Below, one piece after another: positions 9,026-17,464 of a stretch of DNA of 64,000 bases (position 1 is its first letter; each line of letters opens with the position of its first letter). The translations under genes were made by a program, and so were the position numbers. The notes under the pieces were generated by a model. The model was given only the letters and a program-made list of their open reading frames with translations. It did not search any database and was not told the DNA's origin. Origin of the DNA: Amycolatopsis sp. NBC_01488 (lineage in GTDB: Bacteria > Actinomycetota > Actinomycetes > Mycobacteriales > Pseudonocardiaceae); NCBI RefSeq assembly GCF_036227105.1, contig NZ_CP109434.1, positions 6,978,501 to 7,042,500 on the forward strand. The letters run 5' to 3'.

Positions 9026-10039
9026 ATGCGCATATCCGCGAGGTGGCTGCGGGTCGCCGCGGTACTGGCCGCCGTGGCGGGCACGCTGCCCGGCGTGCCC
9101 GCCCGGGCCGCGACGGGCGTGCCGGACGCCCGCAGCGACGACGGCTCGCACGTCGTCGCGGAGTCCACTGTGGACGGTGACGCCCGCGTGCTCGACCTGA
9201 CCGTGCGCTCGACCGGCGTCGGCGCCTACGCGATGGTCCGGCTGATCCTGCCGCGGGACTGGGCCGCCGAGCCGGACCGGAAGTGGCCGGCGGTGTACCT
9301 GCTCGCGGGGGAGACCCGGCTGCAGGACTACCGCGGCTGGAGCGCCAACACCGACGTCCGGCGCCTCGCCGACGACGCCGACGTCCTCGTCGTCATGCCG
9401 GGTTCCGGCCCGGCGGGGTTCTTCACGGACTGGTGGAACTACGGCAAGGACCTCGCGCTCAACCAGTGGGAGACGTTCACCGCCGCCGAGCTGCCGCAGC
9501 TGGTCGACCGCGGCTACCGCGGGGACGGCCGGCGCGCCGCCGCCGGGCTGTCGCTGGGCGGCTACGGCGCGATCGAGCTCGCCGCGCGCCGGCCGGGCGT
9601 CTTCCGCTACGCCGCGTCGTACAGCGGGAACCTCAACCCGGCCGGGCCGGCGGGCGAGCTGCTGACCGACGCGATCGTCGCGTCGGCCCACCTCGACCCC
9701 GAAGCACTCTGGGGTGACCGCCGCCGGGAGCCGGCGCGGTGGGAGGCGCACGACCCGGTGGTGAACGCGGACCGCCTGCGCGGCACCGAGCTGTACCTGT
9801 CGGCGGGCAACGGCCTGCCGGGGCCGCTCGACGCGAAGCTCCCGGTCGACGTGCTGCCCGGGGCGATGCTGCTGGAGTTCCTGTGCGGCGGCCAGACGAC
9901 GGCGATGGCCGACCGGCTGCACGCGCTCGGTGTCCCGGTGACCGCCGAGCTCTACGGACCGGGCACCCACCAGTGGGCGTACTGGCAGGAGCAGCTGCAC
10001 AAGACGTGGCCGCGGATGCTGCGGGTGGTGACGTCGTGA
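9026..10039 (+). CDS. Secreted antigen-85-like mycolyl/acyltransferase (alpha/beta-hydrolase)
   Basis: A 337-residue secreted protein: Arg-rich N-terminus, hydrophobic core and an ARA signal-peptidase site near residue 30. It shows the esterase D/antigen 85 fold signatures: GFFTDWWNYGKD, WETF, nucleophile Ser176 in GLSLGG, and His315 in THQWAYW, which matches the HSWEYW catalytic histidine region of mycobacterial Ag85. Ag85 enzymes move mycolyl groups between trehalose and arabinogalactan outside the membrane. Here the likely job is transfer or hydrolysis of the Pks13-like product on a sugar (inference). Ribosome site GGAAGGGAAG precedes the ATG. It overlaps the next gene by four bases. Generic carboxylesterase activity is the alternative. 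Confidence 0.85.
   Translation: MRISARWLRVAAVLAAVAGTLPGVPARAATGVPDARSDDGSHVVAESTVDGDARVLDLTVRSTGVGAYAMVRLILPRDWAAEPDRKWPAVYLLAGETRLQDYRGWSANTDVRRLADDADVLVVMPGSGPAGFFTDWWNYGKDLALNQWETFTAAELPQLVDRGYRGDGRRAAAGLSLGGYGAIELAARRPGVFRYAASYSGNLNPAGPAGELLTDAIVASAHLDPEALWGDRRREPARWEAHDPVVNADRLRGTELYLSAGNGLPGPLDAKLPVDVLPGAMLLEFLCGGQTTAMADRLHALGVPVTAELYGPGTHQWAYWQEQLHKTWPRMLRVVTS
9163..9175. repeat. 13-bp palindrome GTCCACTGTGGAC inside the antigen-85-like gene
   Basis: A perfect copy of the same 13-bp palindrome, encoding Ser-Thr-Val-Asp with a rare ACT codon. Confidence 0.5.
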
Positions 10040-10866
10040 CGCCGTCCTATGTGGTCACCGGCGCGTCGAGCGGGATCGGCCGGGCGTGCGTGGCGGAGCT
10101 GGTCCGCCGCGGCGCGCACGTGTGGGCGAGCGTCCGGACGGACGGCGACGAGAAGGAGCTGGACCGCGCCTACGGCGACGCGGTGAGCGTGCTGCGGATG
10201 GACCTGCGTGACGTCGACTCGATCGCCGAGTGCGGTGCGCGGGTCGCGGCCGCGGGACCCGTGCGCGGCCTGGTGAACAACGCCGGTCTCGCGCGGCCGG
10301 GCCCGCTCGAATACGTGCCGCTCACGGCGTTTCGCGAGCAGCTCGACGTGAACGTGACGGGTCAGCTGGCGGTGACCCGTGCGATGCTGCCGGCCCTGCG
10401 CGTCTCGCCGATCGCGCGGGTGGTGACGGTGGGCTCGATCGGCGGCCGCATCGCGGGGCCGATGGTCGGGCCTTACCACACGGCGAAGTTCGCCCTGGTG
10501 GGCTTGACCGACAGCCTGCGCGCGGAGCTGGCCCCGGAGGGCATCGACGTCATCCTGGTGGAGCCGGGCGCGGTGGCGACGGCGATCTGGTCCCGGGCCC
10601 GCGAAGCGGCGGAGGAGGTACGCGCGACGCTGCCGGCGGCGGGGCTCGAGCGGTACGGGGCGCAGCTGGCGGAGGCGGAGCGGAGTGCGTTGCGGTCATC
10701 GAGGACGGGAGTGCCTCCGCGCCGCGCGGCCCAGGTGGTGGTGCGCGCGCTGACGGCTCGGCGCCCCGCGCCGAGGTACCTGGTGGGTGGCGACGCCCGC
10801 GTGGCGGCGGTGCTGGCGAGCTTGCCGTTTCGCTTGCGGTACCGGCTGACGGCGGCGAAGCGATGA
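10036..10866 (+). CDS. Short-chain dehydrogenase/reductase, candidate beta-keto lipid reductase
   Basis: A 276-residue classical SDR with TGASSGIG nucleotide-binding motif, NNAG at the fourth strand and the YHTAK catalytic pair, followed by a variable substrate lid. The GTG start overlaps the stop of the antigen-85-like gene. In mycolate synthesis a separate SDR (CmrA, Rv2509) reduces the beta-keto group left by Pks13. This gene fits that role because the synthase lacks a KR domain (inference from context). SDR substrate cannot be read from sequence, so other ketones are possible. Confidence 0.82.
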   Translation: MTPSYVVTGASSGIGRACVAELVRRGAHVWASVRTDGDEKELDRAYGDAVSVLRMDLRDVDSIAECGARVAAAGPVRGLVNNAGLARPGPLEYVPLTAFREQLDVNVTGQLAVTRAMLPALRVSPIARVVTVGSIGGRIAGPMVGPYHTAKFALVGLTDSLRAELAPEGIDVILVEPGAVATAIWSRAREAAEEVRATLPAAGLERYGAQLAEAERSALRSSRTGVPPRRAAQVVVRALTARRPAPRYLVGGDARVAAVLASLPFRLRYRLTAAKR

Positions 10867-10921
10867 CCGCGGGTTCTCGGCCGGGTGGGGTGGCGCTCGG
10901 TCTTCGGCACCTGGCTTCGCG

Positions 10922-12103
10922 ATGAGCCGCCTGGTCGTCGTCATCGCGCCGGGATCGCGGGGTGATGTCCAGCCCTGCGTCGCCCTCGGACGCGGACTCG
11001 CGGCCGGTGGTGACCGGGTCCGCGTGCTCGCCGCATCGGCGTTCGAGGCGCTGGTGACCTCGAACGGACTCGGCTTCGCGCCCCTCTCCGCCGATCCGGG
11101 CGAGGTGCTCGATTCCGAAGCCGGGCGAGCGTGGACCGCCGGCCGCAACCCGATCACCTTCGTGACCGGCCTCCGCAAAGCCGTGACGCCGGTCCTCGAA
11201 CGCCTGCTCGCCGACGTGCACACCGGTGCGCGGGGCGCCGACCTCGTGCTCGCCCCGACCCTCGGTTTCCTGGGCTCCCACCTCGACGTCCCCAACGTCG
11301 AACTGCACTACCAGCCCAGCATCCCGACGCGCGCCTTCCCGCATCCGCTGCTCCCGTGGGCGGGGAAGCTGGGACCGTGGGGCCGTCAGCTGAGCTTCAA
11401 AGCCGTCGACGAACTGGCCTGGCAGCTCCTGCGCCCGGAAATCGACCGCTGGCGGGCGGACACCCTCGGTCGCCCCGGGAAACGGCCGCGGCGCGATTCC
11501 CCGGTCCTGTGCGGGTTTTCCGACGCCGTCGTGCCCCGGCCGCCCGACTGGCCCGCCCGCGTCCACGTCACCGGCTACTGGTTCCTCGACGCCGGCCCCG
11601 GCTGGCGCCCGGACCCGCGGCTGCGCGACTTCCTCGCCGCGGGGCCGCCACCGGTGTACGTCGGCTTCGGCAGCATGCGGACGAGCGACGAGACTCTCGC
11701 CGTCGTGCGCGGCGCCCTGAAGAAGGCCGGGTTGCGCGGCCTGCTCGGCACCGGCACCGACCTCGCCGACGACGACGTGCTGGCCGTCGCGGACGTCCCG
11801 CACGACTGGCTGTTCCCGCGCACTGCGGCGGTCGTGCACCACGGCGGCGCGGGAACCACGGCGGCCGGGCTGCGCGCCGGGGTGCCGACGCTCGTCTGCC
11901 CGGTGTTCTCCGACCAGCCCTACTGGGGCGACCGCGTGTTCCGCCTCGGCGCGGGACCCCGGCCGCTCGGCGACCTGACCGGGCTGACGGCGAAACTGGA
12001 AGAGCTGACCGGCAACCCGCTGTACCGGCGCGGCGCGCAGTACGTCGGAGCCCGGCTGCGCCGGGAGAACGGCGTCGCCCACGCGTGTTCGGTGCTGGCC
12101 TGA
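10922..12103 (+). CDS. GT1-family glycosyltransferase, sterol/lipid glucosyltransferase type
   Basis: A 393-residue GT-B glycosyltransferase. The N-terminal GSRGDVQP motif is typical of UGT51-like sterol and lipid glucosyltransferases and of glycopeptide or PGL transferases. The C-terminal donor site has VVHHGGAGTT and a SDQPYWGDRV motif. It probably adds a sugar from an NDP-sugar to a hydrophobic acceptor. It lies 55 bases after the SDR in the same direction and may be cotranscribed, which would make the product of the locus a glycolipid (inference). A macrolide-inactivating transferase is a less likely alternative. Confidence 0.82.
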   Translation: MSRLVVVIAPGSRGDVQPCVALGRGLAAGGDRVRVLAASAFEALVTSNGLGFAPLSADPGEVLDSEAGRAWTAGRNPITFVTGLRKAVTPVLERLLADVHTGARGADLVLAPTLGFLGSHLDVPNVELHYQPSIPTRAFPHPLLPWAGKLGPWGRQLSFKAVDELAWQLLRPEIDRWRADTLGRPGKRPRRDSPVLCGFSDAVVPRPPDWPARVHVTGYWFLDAGPGWRPDPRLRDFLAAGPPPVYVGFGSMRTSDETLAVVRGALKKAGLRGLLGTGTDLADDDVLAVADVPHDWLFPRTAAVVHHGGAGTTAAGLRAGVPTLVCPVFSDQPYWGDRVFRLGAGPRPLGDLTGLTAKLEELTGNPLYRRGAQYVGARLRRENGVAHACSVLA

Positions 12104-12134
12104 GTGCGATCATGGGCAGCGTGAAGCCCCGCCG

Positions 12135-12527
12135 TTGGATCCCGAGACCGTCGCGCCGCCGCTGGGGCGGTACAGCCATCTGGCCGAGGTTCCTGCCGGA
12201 CACCGGCTCGTCTTCCTCGCCGGACAGCTCGGGGTGGCACCCGACGGCACGCTCGCGACGGGTGCCGAAGCGCAGGGACGGCAGATCTTCGCCAACCTCG
12301 AGGCGCTCCTCACCGCCGAGGGCGCGGGTCCGGAGCACCTCGTCAAGCTGGTGACGCTACTGGCGAGCACCGAGCACCTCGCCGGGTACCGCGCCGCGCA
12401 GGCCGAAGCGTTCGCGAAGTGGTTCCCGGACGGCGACTTCCCGGCCCAGACGCTCGCGGTCGTGGCGGCGCTCGCGGGGCCGGACTACACGGTGGAAGTC
12501 GAAGCGATCGCCGCGGTGCCTGCCTAG
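12135..12527 (+). CDS. RidA/YjgF family deaminase (possible 5' frameshift)
   Basis: A 130-residue RidA-family protein, a group that hydrolyses reactive enamine/imine intermediates from PLP enzymes. Visible features are the GQLG strand, the central NLEALL helix and a C-terminal VEVEAIAAVPA strand; the usual catalytic Arg of canonical RidA is not obvious, so it may be a diverged member. The only in-frame start is TTG 12135 with no good ribosome site. In the +1 frame, ATG 12112 reads MGSVKPRRW and would join the RidA frame (DPETVAPP) if one G were added at 12138. The stop overlaps the convergent YdcF stop at CTAG. Confidence 0.75.
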   Translation: MDPETVAPPLGRYSHLAEVPAGHRLVFLAGQLGVAPDGTLATGAEAQGRQIFANLEALLTAEGAGPEHLVKLVTLLASTEHLAGYRAAQAEAFAKWFPDGDFPAQTLAVVAALAGPDYTVEVEAIAAVPA

Positions 12528-13519
12528 GCGAAGAGCGCCAGTGCCAGGCCGCCGCCGACGATCAGCACGCACGCCGCGATCGTCGTGCGGCGGTAGTGCA
12601 GGATCAAGGCCGCGAATTCGCGCAGCAGCGCGCTCGGCAGGAAGTACCGCGCGGTCGGCGCGCCCGTCGCGTCGAACGGCAGGCCAAGGCGGCGGCACTC
12701 CACCGCCGTGCGGAAGACGTGGTAGTCGCTCGTCACCGCCAGCACCCGGTGCGGCCGCACGCCGCCCGGCAGCAGTTCCGCCGAGAACTCGAGGTTCTCC
12801 TCGGTCGTCGTCGCGCGGTCCTCGCGGCGGATCCGGTCGGCCGGGATGCCGTGTGCGCGCAGGTACTCGTGCATCGCCGCGGCTTCGGTCATCGTCTCGC
12901 CGGGGCCCTGGCCGCCCGACACCACCAGCAGCGGGGGAGCCGGTTCGCGTTCGTACAGCCGGATCGCGCGATCGAGGCGGGCGGCCAGCAGCGGCGTGAC
13001 ACGCTCACCGGCCAGGCCGCAGCCGAGCACGATGACGGCGTCGATGCCCGTGTGGCGCGCGAGCCTGCCGTAGAGGATCGAATAGCCGAGCAGGGACGCG
13101 AACAGGAACCCGAAGTAGCACGCGAGCACCGCGGCCGTCGCCACCAGCGCCGAGCCCCACCGGCCGAGCGGCGCGAAGAACAGCCCGTCGAGCGTCAGCA
13201 TGCCGACGCCGAGCACGAAGGACAGCAAGTTCGCGAGACTCCGGCCTTCGCGCCGCACCATCCGGACGCCGTTGACGATCAGCGCGGCCGGCAGCACCAC
13301 CGCGACGAGCAGCGCGACGACCGCCACCAGCACGCCCAGCACCGGGGCGAGCCACTCCAGGTGCAGAGCCGCGCGCAGCAGCCACAACCCGGTCAGCAGC
13401 AGCGCCACGCCGAGCCAGACGGCATTGCCGAGGCGACGCGGTTCGCGGGCCAGCCGCACCGCGAACACCAGCAGCGCCACCGCGGCGCAGCCGGGCAGCA
13501 CGACGTCGGTGACGCTCAC
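12524..13519 (-). CDS. YdcF/ElyC-family membrane protein (DUF218)
   Basis: A 331-residue protein with five or more hydrophobic helices in the first 165 residues and one at the C-terminus. Between them lies a DUF218/YdcF domain with VIVLGCGL, SGGQG and a TSDYHVFR motif. SanA/ElyC/YdcF proteins are linked to envelope polysaccharide or peptidoglycan homeostasis; the reaction is unknown. The GTG start at 13519 is supported by a GGAGG ribosome site. The layout (multi-helix N-terminus plus cytoplasmic or external DUF218 domain) is common in actinobacteria and Firmicutes. It is convergent with RidA and not obviously part of an operon. Confidence 0.8.
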   Translation of the reverse strand: MSVTDVVLPGCAAVALLVFAVRLAREPRRLGNAVWLGVALLLTGLWLLRAALHLEWLAPVLGVLVAVVALLVAVVLPAALIVNGVRMVRREGRSLANLLSFVLGVGMLTLDGLFFAPLGRWGSALVATAAVLACYFGFLFASLLGYSILYGRLARHTGIDAVIVLGCGLAGERVTPLLAARLDRAIRLYEREPAPPLLVVSGGQGPGETMTEAAAMHEYLRAHGIPADRIRREDRATTTEENLEFSAELLPGGVRPHRVLAVTSDYHVFRTAVECRRLGLPFDATGAPTARYFLPSALLREFAALILHYRRTTIAACVLIVGGGLALALFA

Positions 13520-13715
13520 CCGGCCTCCCCACCTCCCGCGAAGAGGCCAACGTAGAGCACGCGGACCCGGCGCGCGCCCACCGGGGCGCGGTGACGCGCA
13601 GGCCGGCGGCCGGACCCCACCGTGCGGGCGTTTCCGGATCGGGTCAAGTCCTCGGATGGGCGGTTCGACCGGCCGGAAAACGGGTGGCCGCACGCGGTTC
13701 TGGCATGGTGGAAGG

Positions 13716-14060
13716 GTGAGACCGGCTTTCGTGCTGCACGAGCACTGGCGCCCGCGGCACCACTTCGACCTCCGGCTGGAGGAGAACGGCGTGCTGCGCT
13801 CGTGGGCGGTGCCGCGCGGCCTGCCGCCGGACTCCGCGGGCAACCGGCTCGCGGTCGCGGTGCCCGATCACGCGCTCGACCACCTCGCGTACGAGGACGA
13901 CACGAAGAAGGTCGCCGACACCGGCTGGTGGGAGGAGCACGACCGGACGGACAAGCGGATCCTGTTCACCCTGCACGGCCGGACGGAGTCGGTCCGGTAC
14001 GCGCTGATCCGCACCGATCGCGACTGGCTCCTGCACCGGACGCGTGAGCAGCCCGGCTAG
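13716..14060 (+). CDS. Stand-alone LigD-type 3'-phosphoesterase domain protein
   Basis: A 114-residue protein formed almost entirely of the LigD phosphoesterase domain, with the family motif HHFDLRLE at about residues 14-21 and a downstream EEHDRTDK segment. In bacterial non-homologous end joining the PE domain trims 3'-phosphate and ribonucleotide ends before ligation by LigD. Here it is not fused to ligase or polymerase domains and no Ku gene is in the window. Such free-standing PE proteins are known in bacteria and archaea. GTG 13716 with GAAGG just upstream is the chosen start. It ends in a four-base overlap with the convergent DUF998 gene. Confidence 0.8.
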   Translation: MRPAFVLHEHWRPRHHFDLRLEENGVLRSWAVPRGLPPDSAGNRLAVAVPDHALDHLAYEDDTKKVADTGWWEEHDRTDKRILFTLHGRTESVRYALIRTDRDWLLHRTREQPG

Positions 14061-14743
14061 ACCGTCGGGAGCGTCGGCCGCTGTCCGCGCATCGCGCGGT
14101 GTGCCCAGCGGCCGAGCACGGCGAGCAGCGCGATCTCCAGCACCATCATCAGGCGCTCGACCAGGCCGGTCGCGACGGTCGGGAGATGGCCGCCGAGGAC
14201 GACGTTCACCGCGAACGGCACGATGAACGGCAGGTAGAACGGGATCGCGGCCAGCGCCAGCCGCCGCGACCAGGTGGCGAAACGGCGCCAGCGGGGGTCG
14301 TCGCGGTGACGGCGGCCCAGCGCCCAGCCGACGATCGGCAGGCTCAGGCACGTCACGGCCGAGGCGTAGAGGTGGATCTTGCCGGTGGCGGTGATGGCGC
14401 CGCCCTGCGGGTCCTTGGCGAAGACGGCGACCGCGAGCAGGCTGACGCACCACAGCGCCTTCGCCGCCACCAGCGCCGGGTTGGCCAGCAGGCCCCGGCG
14501 GTAGAGCGCGACCAGCAGCAGCGCCGAGCCGGTGCTGGTGAGCAGCAGCGCGGCGTCCCACATCCAGCGGCCCGGGCTCAGCGCGTAGTCGCTGAGCATC
14601 GAGCTGACCGGATCGAGCGGCGCGAGCCGCCGGTCGAGGTGCAGCACGACGAGCAGCGCCATCGCGGTGGCGAGCGTGGCCAGCGCGCCGGGCACGAGCA
14701 GCCGGGCGCGGAGGGAGGGACGGACGGGTGCGGGCGACAGCAT
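14057..14743 (-). CDS. DUF998 integral membrane protein
   Basis: A 228-residue protein with about six hydrophobic helices and the DUF998 signature SDYAL early on (SMLSDYALSPGRW). DUF998 members are membrane proteins of unknown activity, sometimes near lipid or steroid genes. ATG 14743 is chosen; longer in-frame starts upstream would add a non-hydrophobic leader. It is flanked by the convergent phosphoesterase gene. I see no motif that gives a function. Confidence 0.7.
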   Translation of the reverse strand: MLSPAPVRPSLRARLLVPGALATLATAMALLVVLHLDRRLAPLDPVSSMLSDYALSPGRWMWDAALLLTSTGSALLLVALYRRGLLANPALVAAKALWCVSLLAVAVFAKDPQGGAITATGKIHLYASAVTCLSLPIVGWALGRRHRDDPRWRRFATWSRRLALAAIPFYLPFIVPFAVNVVLGGHLPTVATGLVERLMMVLEIALLAVLGRWAHRAMRGQRPTLPTV

Positions 14744-15088
14744 GTAGAGGGACACTCCCGGACGGCTCGGCTGGTTCAGGCGCAAGCCGGGGACGCTACC
14801 CGTGACCGTTTCGTGACCATCGCGGGACACGTCCGAGATGTGACGCGGCACACGTACAGATGTCGGTGATGGGGCGGTGGCGGTGATCGCTGGTGCTCCG
14901 CGGCGGCCTCTGGCCCGGCCTGGTGAGTCGGCTGGCGGCGCCGTTGGCTCCGCGCCCGCGGTCCGGCCGCGCTCGTGGTCGGCCTCGTGCCCGGTGGCCT
15001 GCTTCGCCGCCGCCGGCTTTCGCCTCGCAGGGCCCCGCGCAGCCGCTCGGTCCGGGTCGCGGGCGTCGCTTCCCGGGAAAGCGACCGC
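14744..15088. other. Intergenic stretch without a supported gene
   Basis: About 345 bases between the DUF998 start and the nadK stop. Short open frames exist but look like chance frames in GC-rich sequence, without ribosome sites or recognisable protein. A promoter for the DUF998 gene must lie here; the AT-richer part around 14795-14870 is the most likely place. I see no convincing hairpin terminator for the nadK-side operon. Confidence 0.4.
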
Positions 15089-15955
15089 TCAGTGCTCGCC
15101 GTCCTGGGGGATCTCCGCGGAGTCCGTGAGCCGCAGCTTACGGCGCGCTCGCTGGTAGAACGTCGTCATCCCCAGCCGCACCACCCGCGCCGCGCTCGGG
15201 CGGGCGCGCAGGTCCAGGCAGTCGCCCGGCGACACGTAGCCCGCCACCTGGCCGTCGACCTCCACCGCCAGCCTGCCGCTGGTCGGCAGCAGCTCCAGCG
15301 TCACGTCGTCGTGCACCGACAGCACCACGCCCCGGCTGTACGCGGAGTGCGGCGCCGCGGGCGTCACCAGCAGTGCCTCCACCGCCGGGCTGGTGATCGG
15401 GCCGCCCGCCGAGAAGCTGTACGCCGTCGAGCCGGTCGGGGTGGCGACGACCACCGCGTCCGCCGAATAGCTCACGAACGGCTGGCCGCCGACGCGGACC
15501 GCGACCACCGCGCTGCCCTCACCCGGGACGCGGACCACGGCGATGTCGTTGAACGCCGTGATCTTCCGCCCCTCCAGCACGGCGTCCACGGCCAGCCGCG
15601 GCTCCACCGTGAACTGGTGGTCGTCGATGGCCGAGAGGGCGTCCGGCAGGTCGGGGACGTCGACCTCGGCCAGGAAGCCCAGCTTGCCGAGGTTGACCCC
15701 GAGCACCGGCGCGCGCTGCCCGTCGGCCAGCCGCATGGCCCGCAGCATGGTGCCGTCCCCGCCGAGGCTGACCACCAGGTCGGACCGGCGGCCGAGCTCC
15801 TCGGGCGTCACCCCGATCGCCGCGCAGTTCAGGCGGACGATCTCGTCGGCGATGCCGAGGATCTCGATGTTCCGGTTGCCGGCCCAGCCGAGCACGGCTT
15901 CGACGGCGGCCGCCGAGTCGCGGCGGGGGTGCAGCACGAGTCCCGCGGAGTGCAT
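15089..15955 (-). CDS. nadK: NAD kinase
   Basis: A 288-residue ATP-NAD kinase. Motifs: GGDGTML, the NLGKLGFL loop and TPTGSTAYSFSAGGP, all diagnostic of the family that phosphorylates NAD+ to NADP+. Actinobacterial housekeeping nadK genes usually sit near recN or a TlyA-type methylase gene; neither is here. Instead it lies 33 bases downstream of a Baeyer-Villiger monooxygenase gene on the same strand, at the end of an oxidative operon whose enzymes use NADP(H). It may therefore be a dedicated or second NAD kinase (inference). Confidence 0.93.
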   Translation of the reverse strand: MHSAGLVLHPRRDSAAAVEAVLGWAGNRNIEILGIADEIVRLNCAAIGVTPEELGRRSDLVVSLGGDGTMLRAMRLADGQRAPVLGVNLGKLGFLAEVDVPDLPDALSAIDDHQFTVEPRLAVDAVLEGRKITAFNDIAVVRVPGEGSAVVAVRVGGQPFVSYSADAVVVATPTGSTAYSFSAGGPITSPAVEALLVTPAAPHSAYSRGVVLSVHDDVTLELLPTSGRLAVEVDGQVAGYVSPGDCLDLRARPSAARVVRLGMTTFYQRARRKLRLTDSAEIPQDGEH

Positions 15956-15988
15956 GTCAGCGGCCCCGGGCGGGCAGAGTACCGAGCG

Positions 15989-17464
15989 TCATGCGCTCAG
16001 TCTGCCCGCTCCCGCCCGTCGTCGCGAGAAGCGCAGCGCGCCGTCGTCGATCCGGCCGTGCCGCAGCTTGACGACGTCGTGCGCGTAGCTCATGCCCAGC
16101 GTCCACGGCGCCCGCGACCCGGCCTTCGGGAACTCGTCGATCGACCGCAGCACGTACCCCGCGTCGAAGTCGAGCAGCGGCCGCTCGGTGACCGCCGGAT
16201 CGTCGTTGACCGGCACGCACTGGTCGTACCCGTGGCGGTCGAGGTGGCGCAGCAGCCGGACGACGTACTCGCCGACGAGGTCGGCCTTGAGCGTCCACGA
16301 CGCGTTCGTGTAGCCGATCGTGAACGCGAAGTTCGGCACGCCGCTGAGCATCATTCCCTTGTACGCCATGGTTTCCGGCAGCTTGACCGGGTCGCCGTCG
16401 ACGACCAGGTCGATGCCGCCGAAGGCCAGCAGCCGCAGCCCGGTGGCCGTGACGACGACGTCCGCGGGCAGCTCGTCGCCCGATTCGAGGCGGATCCCGG
16501 TCTCGGTGAACGACGCGATCCGGTCGGTGACGATCGACGCGTCGCCGTGGCGGATCGAGCGGAACAGGTCGCCGTCCGGCACCAGGCACAGCCGCTGGTC
16601 CCACGGCTGGTAGCGCGGCTTGAAGTGCGTGTCGACGGCGTACCCCGGCGGCAGCTGCTTCATCGCGGCCCTGCGGATCATCGCCTTGACCACGCCCGGG
16701 CGGCGCCGGCTCAGCTGGTAGATCAGCGTGCTCACGGCGACGTTCTTCCAGCGCGCGATCGGGTACGCCAGCCGCGCGCCGAGCAGTCCGCGCAGCCGGT
16801 TGGCCAGCGCGTCCTCCGAGGGCAGCGACAGGATGTAGGTGGGGGAGCGCTGCAGCATCGTCACGTGCTCGGCGCGGTCGGTCATGGCCGGGACGAGCGT
16901 CACCGCCGTCGCGCCGCTGCCGATCACGACGACCTTCTTGCCGGTGTAGTCCAAGTCCGCGGGCCAGTGCTGCGGGTGCACGACCGTGCCGCCGAAGTTC
17001 TCGATGCCCGGGAACTCCGGTGTGTGGCCGCCCGCGTAGTCGTAGTAGCCGCTGCACAGGTAGAGGAACTTCGCGGTGAACCGGACGGGCTCGCCGTCGT
17101 GCGCCGCCTCGACCGTCCACAAAGCGTCCTCTGTGGACCATTCGGCGCGGACCACCTGGTGCCCGAACCGGATCTGCCGGTCGATACCCGCCTCGGCGGC
17201 GGTGTCGCGGACGTACGCCAGGATCGACGGGCCGTCGGCGATGGCCGTCTCGCTGGTCCACGGCCGGAACCGGTAGCCGAGGGTCTGCATGTCCGAATCG
17301 GACCGGACGCCCGGGTAGCGGAACAGGTCCCAGGTGCCGCCGATGGCGTCGCGGGCTTCGAGGATCGCGTACGTCTTGCGCGGGAACGCCGTCCGCAGGT
17401 GGTGGGCGGCGCCGACGCCGGACAGCCCGGCGCCGACGATCAGGACCTCGACGTGCTCGGTCAT
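15989..17464 (-). CDS. Class B flavoprotein, Baeyer-Villiger monooxygenase (MymA/EthA-like)
   Basis: A 491-residue FAD- and NADPH-dependent monooxygenase. Residues 9-14 carry the FAD Rossmann motif GAGLSG; a second Rossmann motif GSGATA lies near residue 185. Between them FGGTVVHPQHWP fits the Baeyer-Villiger fingerprint FxGxxxHxxxWP exactly. Such enzymes insert oxygen next to a ketone to make an ester or lactone. Its ATG overlaps the stop of the SDR gene by four bases. The neighbourhood (SDR, hydrolase, monooxygenase) resembles the mycobacterial mymA operon (Rv3083-Rv3085). A plausible order is hydroxylation by the P450, oxidation to ketone by the SDR, ester formation here, and hydrolysis by the alpha/beta-hydrolase. 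Confidence 0.88.
   Translation of the reverse strand: MTEHVEVLIVGAGLSGVGAAHHLRTAFPRKTYAILEARDAIGGTWDLFRYPGVRSDSDMQTLGYRFRPWTSETAIADGPSILAYVRDTAAEAGIDRQIRFGHQVVRAEWSTEDALWTVEAAHDGEPVRFTAKFLYLCSGYYDYAGGHTPEFPGIENFGGTVVHPQHWPADLDYTGKKVVVIGSGATAVTLVPAMTDRAEHVTMLQRSPTYILSLPSEDALANRLRGLLGARLAYPIARWKNVAVSTLIYQLSRRRPGVVKAMIRRAAMKQLPPGYAVDTHFKPRYQPWDQRLCLVPDGDLFRSIRHGDASIVTDRIASFTETGIRLESGDELPADVVVTATGLRLLAFGGIDLVVDGDPVKLPETMAYKGMMLSGVPNFAFTIGYTNASWTLKADLVGEYVVRLLRHLDRHGYDQCVPVNDDPAVTERPLLDFDAGYVLRSIDEFPKAGSRAPWTLGMSYAHDVVKLRHGRIDDGALRFSRRRAGAGRLSA

Noticed and set aside
14877-15158. Small rightward frame in the DUF998-nadK gap
   Set aside because: No ribosome site, no recognisable protein, and it runs into the nadK gene on the opposite strand.
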